From Trachelipus rathkii (taxonomy: Eukaryota; Arthropoda; Malacostraca; Isopoda; Trachelipodidae), in the NCBI GenBank assembly GCA_015478945.1, contig JABUQX010095587.1, positions 1 to 17,500 of the forward strand: a stretch of 17,500 nucleotides of DNA, in the 5' to 3' direction. This document shows positions 7,507 to 17,500 of the stretch, piece after piece (position 1 is the stretch's first letter; each line of letters begins with the position of its first letter). A program made the translations under genes and the position numbers. Under the pieces are notes generated by a model. The model had not been told where the DNA came from and did not search any database. It worked only from the letters and a program-made list of their open reading frames with translations.

Positions 7507-8304
7507 TTAAGAAGGTTTAACATTTAACATACAATGTGAGCATTCGATGTATTGTTCTAAACTTCCAAGACCTTCAGTTGTGATATAGGTATAAATATCT
7601 CTTGCTGGTATTTTCAAAGATTGTTCTTTGTACCCTGGTGATTTCATCTCTTTTTCATAAAGGAAGGTGAATTTTTCAAGGTTGAGCGCCTCGATAACTG
7701 GTGTTTCCTGTGATTCGAACACATTGTGCTCATCGTACATCGTATAGAGTATACCATGCGAGAGGTTAATAAGTTCGTCCAGTAAATCAACTTCAATCAA
7801 CCTTTTAGATATTTCTTCGTGCATCTTGATAAACGCTGTAATATTTTCTTTACCACTTACACAAACACCAAAGGCTGTGGGGCGGAATATCCCCGTTGAA
7901 TTAGGTCTCCACCACATACGTAAATCAAGGGATTCAATATTGTTATGTAGTGAAAAAACAAGAGTTAATCTTTTTGAGTCACATTCTTCGCCGCCATTGA
8001 TCGCAACTCCCCACGAATTTGTCACTGATGAAGAAATGTACTTTTCATTTATCCAAGTATTAACTTCTTCGAACACCCGACTTAATTCTTCACAGGATAG
8101 GAATAATGGTCTGTTATGGGTGTAAGATGAATCGGAACATGCAAAGTAACGTTCTCCATTTGTCTTACGACGGAAAGTTAAGTTAAGAAAAACTTTTGGA
8201 TGCGATATCTTCCATGTTACAATATCGTTTACAAATTTATTATTCACGAGAGAAACCATTTTTATAGTTTTAAAGTCAGACAAGCAACTGATGAAGAGCT
8301 TCAT
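7507..8304 (-). CDS. Unrecognised protein, about 265 residues, right-arm copy
   Basis: Mirror copy of the gene at 3172-3969. The first in-frame ATG is at 8304; the alternative better-context ATG is at 8259. The reading frame is full length, with no stop or frameshift. Compared by eye with the left copy, nine nucleotides differ. Two codons change the residue (S to N in the AI-S/N-GG stretch, and G to A in the ENIT-G/A-F stretch), and six others are silent. Six of the nine differences fall within left-copy positions 3618-3669. Two intact copies with mostly silent change suggest that the product matters, or that conversion is recent. The two genes converge on the palindrome centre. The function is unknown; the PC4-like resemblance noted for the left copy applies here too. 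Confidence 0.72.
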   Translation of the reverse strand: MKLFISCLSDFKTIKMVSLVNNKFVNDIVTWKISHPKVFLNLTFRRKTNGERYFACSDSSYTHNRPLFLSCEELSRVFEEVNTWINEKYISSSVTNSWGVAINGGEECDSKRLTLVFSLHNNIESLDLRMWWRPNSTGIFRPTAFGVCVSGKENITAFIKMHEEISKRLIEVDLLDELINLSHGILYTMYDEHNVFESQETPVIEALNLEKFTFLYEKEMKSPGYKEQSLKIPARDIYTYITTEGLGSLEQYIECSHCMLNVKPS

Positions 8305-8447
8305 TTGTCGCTCTTTTAAGAAGAATGTAATCCTCTCTCTCACAATAACGAAGGATGATGTAACAAACCAGTTTATACAATGCTAACCCTAAACGACAAC
8401 CCTAACAAGAAGGATGGGCGTGGCTTATAACTATTGCGTAATGTTAC

Positions 8448-8460
8448 TTTTTTTTTTTTT
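8448..8460. repeat. T13 homopolymer, right arm only
   Basis: A run of 13 T with a few adjacent bases is inserted relative to the left arm, where the same place (near 3031-3033) reads AGGGGGAACATT. It is a simple arm-specific insertion, possibly slippage. Confidence 0.8.
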
Positions 8461-8500
8461 CATCCCCCTAATGGGTTTCACTTGTAATATAGTATTACTG

Positions 8501-8710
8501 ATGTTAAGTGTGGATCTTTGTTAACGTTGACCGTTTATTCCTGCTTAAGATGTGCTAGGTTTGTCGTTGTACATTATTTTCTTAGTTCAGATGATACTAA
8601 GTAAGCTTTATTAGTGCGAAAACTTTGTTACGTCAACATATATTGGTTGATGTTTGTATAAAGAACTTGATTTTATGTTATGTTTATCCAAAATGATACT
8701 CAAAATTTGA
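8501..8710 (+). repeat. Private ~315-bp-family repeat unit (right arm, outermost copy)
   Basis: Mirror of the unit at 2750-3010, nearly identical to it, but clearly diverged from the tandem units at 6395-6980. The ORF therefore sits between one diverged unit on its upstream side and two similar units on its downstream side. Confidence 0.8.
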
Positions 8711-8854
8711 CCTTAATCAATAGATCAATAGATCACAGATGGTCAGGAGGGAGGTTGGATGCTGGCTGGATGGTGGTTTGATTTAGTGATTTACTGCTTT
8801 AGGGTATGTAAAAACGTAAATTTGTAAGTTATAAACATAAAAAGAATAAGAAAT

Positions 8855-8886
8855 TTTATTTATTTATTTATTTATTTATTTATTTT
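8855..8886. repeat. (TTTA)n microsatellite, right arm
   Basis: About seven TTTA units, longer than the matching AAAT run in the left arm. Confidence 0.9.
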
Positions 8887-9216
8887 TTTATTTCTGATGG
8901 TTCTGAAACCATTATTTTCGAAATCTACAGACCCAATAACATATATAAAGACATCAACATTGTATCATTACACTAATATTCAATAACTCGGCACCGCACC
9001 GGAGCCAACACTTATATCGGTCACCTACTCCTTCTCCTTCTTCATTCTTCTTCCACCTTCCTGATAACTCCCTCCCTTCTCCAAAACAACAATCAAACCA
9101 ACTAGCAAAACATTATGCTAACATTTCTCATAAACCAACCCACCCCAATAACAGGAAAATAAAAAACTACTCAGAAAACTCCCCTTAGACCACAACCCCC
9201 ACCCCCTTTTACAACT

Positions 9217-10305
9217 GAAAGGATAGCAGAAACCATCAAAACCCTCAAAAATTCTCCAGCTACAGGACCAGACTTAAACTCTAACCTACATCTAAAAACA
9301 CTTCGGTGAAAAGCACTTCTCCTTATCACTGAAATCTTCAACAAATCCTGGCAACTTAACTATATACCCTCAATCTGGAAACAAGCATTCATACTACCAA
9401 AACTCAAACCTAAAAAAGACCCCAACTCCCCCTCCTCTTACCGCCCAATTTCTCTCCTCTCCTCCATCAGTAAACTGCTGGAGAAACTAATATTAAACAA
9501 AATCTCCCCTCTCATCACCCTCCCAGATTTCCAACATGGCTTTAAAAGCAACCACTCAACTACAGCCCTTACCTCCTTCACCCAACACATCATCAATGGC
9601 TTCAACCAATCCCCATTCCATAGATCCATTCTCACAGCAATCGACATCAACAAAACTCTTTGACACTGTCCCCACTTAATCTTATTCAAAAATCCTTCAA
9701 TCCCCCTTGAAAATAATGACAAAAATGGCTTTCTAATTTTCTCCACTAACCGTTTTGCTAAGGTTCTCCACAAAAACAATCTCTCCCACTCCATTAAATT
9801 ACAAAACGGCGTCCCACAGGGCGCCATTCTCTCTCCTTTCCTCTTCAACCTTTTCACAGCAGACCTGCCCATCCCTACCCACCAATCCACCAAACTTATC
9901 ACATACGCAGATGATATCAGCCTCATTTCTCAACATCCAGACGTAAATATAGCCACTCATCACACCCAAGAATACTTACAACAATTAGAAACTTGGTTAC
10001 TCTCCAACAGAATGACCACCTCCCCCCTCAAATCCTCCATCACTCTCCTAACCACCGACCGCCACCAATCTTCACTCCACCCAATAGTTTTCCTGAACAA
10101 CAATCCCCTCCCCCTAAACAAAACTCCAAAAATATTAGGTCTTACCTATGACACACACATGACATTCTCCCCACACAGCCCAAATCACCTCATCAACCCA
10201 ACGGGAAACTGGAACACCTCTCCAAACTCCTTTTCCAACACAACTTCAGTGACAGGAAACACACCCTTATCACCACTTATAAACAACTCCTCAGAACAAA
10301 TATAA
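9217..10305 (+). pseudogene. Reverse transcriptase of the right LINE copy, few lesions
   Basis: One frame carries nearly the whole RT: TIKTLKNSPATGPD near 9231, FILPKLKPKKDP then YRPISLLSSISKLLEKL at 9439, HGFKSNHSTTA near 9535, GVPQGAILSPF near 9810 and TYADDISLIS at 9901, followed by LETWLLSNRMT. The PQG and YADD catalytic motifs are in frame. Lesions are a TGA at 9307 inside a pair of compensating single-base indels, and a TGA at 9661 where motif A (INKAFDTVP in the left copy) has been scrambled by another pair of shifts. Frame breaks follow after 10305. It is not functional, but it is younger or less decayed than the other LINEs in the window. Confidence 0.87.
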
Positions 10306-11017
10306 ACCATAAGCCCTGCATGGTTCCTAATTGTCAAAATCTAACTAAAAAGAATTGCAAATCACACAAAACACCGCCCCTAGAATTATCACTGGATGCA
10401 CTAAAACTACCCCATCCAACATCTACATGACGAGACTTATACCATTCCTATCTTCACCCACCTGGAGATGGTGAGGAATCAATTCTACCAGAAAACCCTA
10501 AATCCAACCCACCCATGCCACCAAATATTCTCCAACCCTTCCGACACAGACTAAAATCCCCACCCTCCTCATTAGCTAAATTCTATAATGACATCTACAA
10601 CATTATTCCACCTCCTCCCAATAGGTCATGGCTTACACATATCCATACACAACTAGCTAACACGTACCTACAAAACCGCCCCAATAACAATTTATTAAAC
10701 TCCCCCTCCCAAAAAATTTCCAATATAGAAGAAACTGTCCAGAAGAGGCCAATGACCTTGCCCGGAGCAGATATCAGTCACCACTCAAAACTCTTACAAT
10801 ATAAATATAGATTCAAACTAGACAATGTTACCTTCCCCACTTGCACCAGAGTCACATTTCCCAGGACACAATGGAGCACCTCCTTCTGGGGTGCTCCGCT
10901 CTCGACGCCCTGCCGACTTCTCTATATCTTCCTTTCTCGACCTGTGGAACCGCCCAAGAGAGGTTGCCGGCTTCCTGGAAGAGGTGTGGCCCTCCAATTG
11001 AGGTGGACCAGGGGCCG

Positions 11018-11033
11018 AAGTAAGTAAGTAAGT
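11018..11033 (+). repeat. (AAGT)4 LINE 3' tail
   Basis: Four exact AAGT units close the LINE after GGGGCCG. The following (TA)n starts without any spacer, so this 3' tail abuts, and may have seeded, the microsatellite. Confidence 0.85.
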
Positions 11034-11892
<859 letters not shown>

Positions 11893-12059
11893 GGGCCTTG
11901 TTGATGAAATATGAAGGAATCTAAAGGTTAAAAGTTAATAAAGATTATTAAATTATAATTTATTTATCTAAATTAATATTGCACTTCAATATTAACATTA
12001 GATGATATTTTTTGAATAAAGTAACATTACAAAAGCAAAAATTACTGTTTTTGCAAGAT
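11893..12059 (-). other. AT-rich 3' flank of the Penelope-like element
   Basis: This lies downstream of the stop codon of the element at 12060 and before the (AT)n array. No poly(A), hammerhead core or duplicate of sequence upstream of the element was found by eye, so the element's true 3' border cannot be set. Confidence 0.5.
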
Positions 12060-12887
12060 TTAAAGTTTACACAATTTAATTTTGTTAAAAAATTTTGTAG
12101 TGTTCAAAATATTATTTTGTATTATGTCAATGTTGTAATCACCTTTTTGTTTATTGAAATTATTTGAATTAATGATGCAAAAAGATTCGATGAGTTTACG
12201 TTTTTGTAAATTTTGTACATGGAGAATAGGTGTCATTTGGTTAATGTTAATGGAATGATTGTAAGTAGAGCGATGGAGTGTCAGGGAAGAATTTTGATTA
12301 TCATGTAGAAGGTCATATTTGTGTTGATAGAGTCGACGTGTAAGATCATGGGTTTCACCAATGTAGAGGGAGTCGCAATCTTTACAGGGAATTTTGTAGA
12401 CACATTGGGAAAGTTCATTAGGGGGGCCGGGTTGATGAATGTGAGGTTTAAGGTTTTTTTTAAGAGAGAGGATATCAGGGGAAGTGAAACGTAGAGATTT
12501 TGTAAAGATATTTTTAATGTGGTTGAGAGGAAACTGAGGTAGAGGGAGGAAAGAGTTAGAATTAAGGGAGCGGCTAATAGGATGATTGTAGTAGGTTCTG
12601 TTAGCATTTTTCAAGGCCTTATGAATGATATGAGAAGCGTAAGAAAGTTTTTTGAAAGTGGAGGTAAGAAAATCGAGTTCAGGTTGATGGTAGGAGGGAG
12701 AACATATGCGGCGTAAAAAAAGGGAAGAAAGAGTACCAATTTTAGTGTTTAGATTATGTGAAGAGAACCAGTGGATGTAAGCAGGGTTGGATGTAGGTTT
12801 TCTATAAATAGTGAATTGAATAATGTTAGAGGTGAACCAAGTCATGAGAGTATCTAGAAACGGTAAGGTGTTGTTTTGAGTTTTCAA
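12060..12887 (-). pseudogene. C-terminal part of Penelope-like protein: RT thumb and GIY-YIG nuclease
   Basis: This is a 275-codon open frame. Residues 1-60 carry the end of the RT (LPFLDT near 8-13, IYRKPTSNPAYIHW near 27-40). The GIY-YIG domain lies at about 160-265: CVYKIPCKDC at about 161-170 (Cys residues of the family's zinc-binding insert), LYIGET, the catalytic-position Arg in RRLYQH, an H in STYNH, and the catalytic-position Glu in RKLIESFCII. The domain is essentially complete. In an intact element it would nick DNA for target-primed reverse transcription. The same frame continues upstream only to a TAG at 12990, so the ATG at 12887 is not a natural start; this is the surviving tail of a larger protein. 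Confidence 0.85.
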
Positions 12888-14060
12888 TGGTGAATTTAAT
12901 GTGTTGGGGTGGATAGTGTTTATGAAATTGAATATGAGTTGAGGGTTAATATGAGAAGTAACAGTAGCGAAAATATCGTCTACGTGGCGCTACCATTTCG
13001 AGCCAACAAGAAAGGTGTGAGGGAGGATATGGTAGTATTCAATGAGCTCCATGAAAAAAATTACTAAGAGTAGGAGAGAGAGGGAGAAAATACTAAGAAA
13101 AAAAAAAAAAAGAGTTGTGTGGCAAGAATAATTATTAAATTCGAAGAAATTATGTTCAAGGGTGAGGTTGATAAGTTGTTTTAAGAGAGGGAAAGGGTAG
13201 GATAAATTAAAATTAGTTTCATTAATGAAGCGTTCAATGAGAGTGAGGGTGAAGGGAACAGGGACAGATGTGAAGAGGGAAACGACATCAAAACTAAGGA
13301 GATGGTGAGTAAGAGGGTTAATATGTTTGGATTTATTAATGAAATCTTTAGTGTTGGATAAGTATGAAGTAGAAATGTGGTTAATAAGGGGTTTTAGTTG
13401 AAGGGACAGCCATTTAGAAAGGTTGTAAGTTGTGGATTCAATGTTGGAAATGATGGGTCTAAGTGGAAAATTAGGTTTATGTATTTTAGGGAGACCATAA
13501 AATTTAGAGATTCTGGGAAGTTGTGATTTAAGATCGTTGTGGAGTGTGGGAAAATCAGAAAGGATGGATTTTAAGTTGCGGTTAAAGGAAATTTGTGAAT
13601 TTTTTAGGGGATTTCTAGTAAGGGGGGAGTAATTGTTGATATCAGAAAGAGGTTGTTACATTTTGTGATGTAGTCAGTGGTGTTGAGAATAACAATATTA
13701 TTCCATTTGTCTGAGCGTGTCACAATGATATCTCTGTTGTTGTTAAATGATTTTAGAGTGAGGTGAAATTTACGAGGTGATTTTTTAGGTTTTTTTGACA
13801 TGAGAATGTTATTTACTAATAATCCCTTTAAAAAATCATGATTAATATTTTGATTAGTGTCCTTAGATTTCCAATATTCAAAATCAGTGAAATATTTTGT
13901 GAGAGGATCTTCTTTCTGTAGAGAAAACGATAAACCGTAGCCAAGGAGAATCTTCTGGTCTCTATTAATTATGCAATTCGATTTATTAATGATTTTATCT
14001 GGATTTGAAAATTTAGCCCAATCACTGTTATAAAATATTTTATCAAACTTTTTATCAAAC
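12060..14060 (-). mobile_element. Penelope-like retroelement (RT plus GIY-YIG endonuclease), decayed
   Basis: Minus-strand motifs come in the Penelope order. From about 14040 down: KIINKSNCIINRDQKILLGYGLSFS, then DFEYWKSK near 13890, DIIVTRSDKWNNIVILN near 13725, FYGLPKIHKP near 13502 followed by PLRPIISN, FDVVSLFTSVP (RT motif A) near 13295, FMELIEYY near 13055, RHVDDIFATV (catalytic VDD at 12983-12975), FLDT, IYRKPTSN, and finally the GIY-YIG domain. Lesions are a frameshift near 13660, an expanded A-run near 13094 that destroys the expected MG-PLSP motif, and a TAG at 12992-12990, two codons before the VDD motif. The element is dead. No LTR-like repeats were found at its ends. Confidence 0.9.
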
Positions 14061-15274
14061 TAAATTTGTAATAGTTATTCACTTGCAAGCTTAGTCCATG
14101 TTAGTTTTCCCAACTTCCTTCATTTACCCGACTGGCTTGCTCTACAAAAACGTGTCGAAATTCAAGGAGATTTATATAGGACATGTCGAGTAAATAATTT
14201 TTTATCATGCTTTCGTTCTTCAAATAGAAGCTTTCCGTTAGGCTTAGTGCTTCCCCGAAGTGTTGCTGAGTCGTGCAGGGACTCTTATGATTTTTTTTTG
14301 CTAAAGAGTCGGAAACAAGATTTATCTGTTGCAATGGTTTTTGTGTTTTTTAGTGAGTATTATTTGGTTGAAGGGCGAGTTGAGTTAATTTAGGTTAATC
14401 TTTAAATTCCCCATTTTTTCCAAAGTAGCTATAGTCTAATTACCTTCTTTCCCATTTTCAGCTTATTTAGGAAAAGGCTTTTTCTCTATTCGCATTAGAT
14501 TAATTTTTTAACGAACAGATTTTCTCAAGTAATACAAGAGCTTTTGTGGCATTGCAGTTTTCTGTAAAGATATCGCCAATCCTCTAGTGAGTGCGAGTTA
14601 CGAATTACTTGAGAAGATTTAGTTCTTTGTGTCAGGTTTCGTCAAATTGTTCTGACCTCTGCTCCTTACTGAATTTATATTTGATAATTCTATTCCAACA
14701 GTGCAAATTCTGCGAGCTATAAAACAACCCTCTAATAGATTGAACTAAATAATGTTTCATTCTTTTTCTATCTTCAACACGTCAGGAAACTTCGATAAAA
14801 ATCATGCAAGCAGTTATGCTTTAGTTTTTTGGCATTATCTATTATCCTACCACTTACTATTAAATAATTATTGAATCAAATATTCTCACACGCAATTAAA
14901 TTTATCCTTAGCAATATTACAACAGATTTTTTGTTTCAAAAATCTTTTTTTCATTTTTGTTTAACCAAATATTAACGTTACCTTCAATTTTGCTGAAATA
15001 CATTTTTCAAAGAGCGCAAGAAAAGGAAATTTGAGGTTCGATTAATCTTGATGATCAATAATCTTTAATATAATTAACTTATACACATTATAAATTATTA
15101 GGTTATTAATGCATGCTTTACTGTATTATCATTTGTTATCATTAATATTTAATATCATTAAAGACATAAAATAAAGCATTTTCGATAATCGATGCAGTAT
15201 CGATAAATATCTCTTAATGGAAAATAATTTCCTATCTTTTTTAAGAATCTCACTACTTCTCATGAGACTGTTAC
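14061..15274. other. AT-rich intergenic stretch, no supported gene
   Basis: A 77-codon minus-strand frame (14101-14334; contains NLVSDSLAKKNHKSP and LLEFRHVFVEQASRVN) lies just upstream of the Penelope-like element. It could be an N-terminal remnant of it, but shows no motif I know. Near 15180-15207 three TCGAT-type motifs occur within 26 bases. Otherwise nothing was seen. Confidence 0.5.
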
Positions 15275-16700
15275 ATCTTCTCATTCAAATATTGAGATCC
15301 CCTATTTAGTGGATTTCAATGTATACCACACTGAATGGTTAAAGTCCTCTCATACTAATACAGGAGTTTAGGAGGCAGAAACTTTCAGCATTATCAACCA
15401 TCTGGAGGAACTGATTAGGGAACTTACACACGTTCCGGATATTCCCAAACAATTCCTTGGTCTTCTGTTTTCCTCTAATTCAACCTTGGGCGACTCTGGT
15501 AATCCCCATCCTACTCCCTATACTATTAGGTACCCCATACCTTTGCCTGTTATTACATTTGATAGTGTGCATGGAATCTTGAAATCTACGAACGTTAGGA
15601 AGGTAAGTGGCCCGGGTGGGATTTTCCTCCGAGTTTTGAAAGGGTTTGCTTCTGATGTGGCGCCATCTCTGCTTCAACTGTACTCTCTGTGCCTCAATAC
15701 TTACACTTTCATTCGATATTAGAAGCGCGCGTAGGTCCAAACTATCCTGAAAAGCGGTAGCAGCTCCGATTCTTCTAACTACCGCCATAGCTCACACTTA
15801 TATTTTATCTAAGATCTTTGAAACCCTTCTCAACTCTCATTTCTTTAACCATATGGAATCCCATTTCCTTCTTTCCGATCATAATAAGTATGGCTTTCGG
15901 CTGTTCAGGTCTACCTGTGATATACTTTCCCATGTCACAAATATATGATCTCGTGCTTTCAGGAACTTTGGGGGGTTTTGTTTGGTGGCGCTTGGCGAAT
16001 CAAAATCATTTGGCCAGGTATAGCATGAGTCGCTGCTTTCCAACCCCCCTTCCTTTGGGTTTCCTCTTTCTCTTTGCTCACACACCTCTAATTTTTTTAA
16101 ATATCTCAATATTGGTTGTTGTGGATAGAGCGACTTCTTCTTCCTTTCCCACCAATAGTGACGTTCCTCAAGGTTATGCTCTCTTTCCGACCCCTTTCCA
16201 AATTTTCATTAATGCATCTTTCAGTTGCTTATCAACTGCTCTGCCATTTTATGACGAATGGCTTTGACCCCCAATCCTGGCTACTACAATTCATTTCTGC
16301 TCCCTCTTTTACTTCATCTAGAATTGCCTTCCGTCTTAATCTTTCGATTCCTTTCTCCTGAATCTGGATAGAATCTCTTTGTGCAGTAGGACCTCTCAAC
16401 TTGTAAAATTCAACTCTTTAAAACCCCAACTTCTAAAAATCTCCCTCCTGTTGACAATATAAACTTCCTTGGCCTTAACATAAACAAAAAAATTTTGAAA
16501 ACCTCAAATCACAAATACTCCACAATTTTCAGGAGTTATGATAACATTATTAAATGATTTTATAAATTTGGATGGGTATTGATCTCATATCTGGGTCGTT
16601 AGGTTTTGCCGACTTTGGGATAAGATCGACTCAAAGCTAAAAGGTTTTATACTATTCTGTATTTTACATTCCAATTCGACCCTTGATATATTGCTAACGC
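15275..16700 (+). pseudogene. Degraded Jockey-like LINE: endonuclease remnant fused to RT
   Basis: One frame from about 15295 gives the end of the EEN endonuclease domain: VDFNVYHTEWLKSSHTNTG at about 15309, then EAETFSIINHLEELIREL and THVPD. The same frame runs on into the pre-RT and RT start (SSNSTLGDSGN at about 15474, VRKVSGPGGIFLRVLK near 15593, YSLCLNT). The ~150 or more residues that normally separate these regions are missing. After 15722 frames break, but RT pieces continue: SNYRHSS near 15775, ESHFLLSDHNKYGF near 15855, DVPQGYALFPTPFQIFIN at about 16160-16215, and a KFNSLK-QLLKIS stretch near 16405. YADD is not visible. There are many stops, so it is old. Confidence 0.78.
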
Positions 16701-17098
16701 GTCATAGGTGATTTAATTTTCCTTTTCTATACACTACTGTGACATGTGCTTAAGGGAACTGACCACTTCTTATGCCGCCCATCAATTAACGACTCCTCGT
16801 TTGCAAAAGGGGTGCAGTTTCTGCACCTAAATTTTGTGTGGCTTTTGTGCAAGCTCATATTGAGTGGATTTTTGTTCTCCCAGAGGTGATTGCTTTAAAA
16901 CTTGCGTCATAAATTTTCTGTTTTCTGGACTATAAGATGCTCCACAATTACCAAAATTTATTGAGCTATTAGGTTTACTCTCATTCATATCAGTCCTATT
17001 GGTGACAGCTCTAAGTTATAAAATTTTTATAAATATTGGGCTCATGTGTGGATTATCATTTTTTATTATTCAAAACTTTGAATACTCTATACAATAAG

Positions 17099-17099
<1 letters not shown>
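16701..17099. other. No recognised feature
   Basis: AT-rich sequence after the LINE remnant. No convincing coding frame, tRNA or repeat was found. It may include unrecognisable 3' parts of the LINE. Confidence 0.5.
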
Positions 17100-17169
<70 letters not shown>

Positions 17170-17294
17170 ATATATATACTATATAGATATTATATTATAT
17201 ATATATAATATATAGTATATATATATATATATATTAATATATATTATATACTATATATATATATAATATATACATATATATATATATAATATAT

Positions 17295-17337
<43 letters not shown>

Positions 17338-17400
17338 AAGTATATATATATATATAATATATATATATATATATTATATATAATATATATATATATATAT
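17100..17400. repeat. Compound (AT)n/(TATAATA)n array
   Basis: TA dinucleotide runs alternate with ATAATA-type variants; one island (CGGTAAG) sits near 17333. The final 100 bases (17401-17500) are ordinary sequence without a recognised feature. Confidence 0.95.
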
Positions 17401-17500
17401 CACACTACTAACCTCAAAAATAACGTACCAACTAGTACATATCCTCACGAGGAACGGTAAGGCCGCCTAACTCCTATGAAACCCACACCAAAACAGAAGA

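Larger units (their letters stand above)
9063..11033 (+). mobile_element. Jockey-like non-LTR retrotransposon (LINE), 5'-truncated, with (AAGT)4 tail
   Basis: This is the 3' half of a LINE. It starts in sequence just before the RT domain, carries the RT domain and a C-terminal region (QNTALRIITGCTKTTPIQ-like string near 10365, LHDET, then a THLEMVRNQFYQKTLNPTHP string near 10450), and ends with a zinc-knuckle-like CTRCHISQDTMEHLLLGC at about 10840-10895. The last bases are four AAGT units, a short tandem tail instead of poly(A). The 5' end is joined to the palindrome inner arm at 9062. The homologous left copy is inverted and lacks everything after the point matching 10503. The QN-ALRIITGC and p-HP motifs fit the Jockey clade. 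Confidence 0.88.

Noticed and set aside
15180..15207. Clustered TCGAT motifs as a transposon end
   Set aside because: Too short and unpartnered; no second inverted end was seen.

Overview
This is a eukaryotic, gene-poor, repeat-dense window, most likely from an arthropod and probably a decapod crustacean. The evidence is long (AT)n arrays, at least four decayed retroelements (RTE-like and Jockey-like LINEs and a Penelope-like element) and no bacterial operon structure. The species assignment is inference. No spliced host gene was recognised.

Layout: (1) 1-900 holds a tRNA-derived SINE-like head, a very degraded minus-strand RTE-like LINE and an (AT)n array. (2) 1045-10503 is a giant imperfect palindrome centred near 5.75 kb. 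Its outer arms (1045-2278 and 9218-10503) are two inverted copies of one Jockey-like LINE. Its inner arms (2434-4962 and 6545-9062, about 2.5 kb each, nearly identical) each carry the same intronless ORF of about 265 codons, reading towards the centre, plus copies of a private repeat with a period of about 315 bp. The unpaired centre (4963-6544) holds two long direct repeats and several GC-rich hairpins in an otherwise AT-rich background. (3) 10504-11033 is the 3' end of the right LINE copy, ending in an (AAGT)4 tail that runs straight into about 0.85 kb of (AT)n. (4) 11893-14060 is a minus-strand Penelope-like element with a readable GIY-YIG endonuclease and a broken reverse transcriptase. 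(5) 15275-16700 is a degraded plus-strand Jockey-like LINE in which an endonuclease remnant is joined directly to the RT region. (6) 17100-17400 is another (AT)n array.

The part most likely to be new is the inner palindrome, a 6.6 kb unit at 2434-9062. It carries an unrecognised protein gene in both arms. By hand alignment the two copies differ at nine nucleotides over 798. Six codons differ silently and two change an amino acid, which hints at constraint rather than decay. Six of the nine differences fall in a 52-bp patch, which suggests gene conversion. The protein shows a weak resemblance to the PC4/p15 single-stranded-DNA-binding fold, which is only a hypothesis. Whether the unit is a palindromic host amplicon, a mobile element with long inverted arms, or an integrated viral segment cannot be decided from this window. 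All coordinates of repeat borders are from reading by eye.
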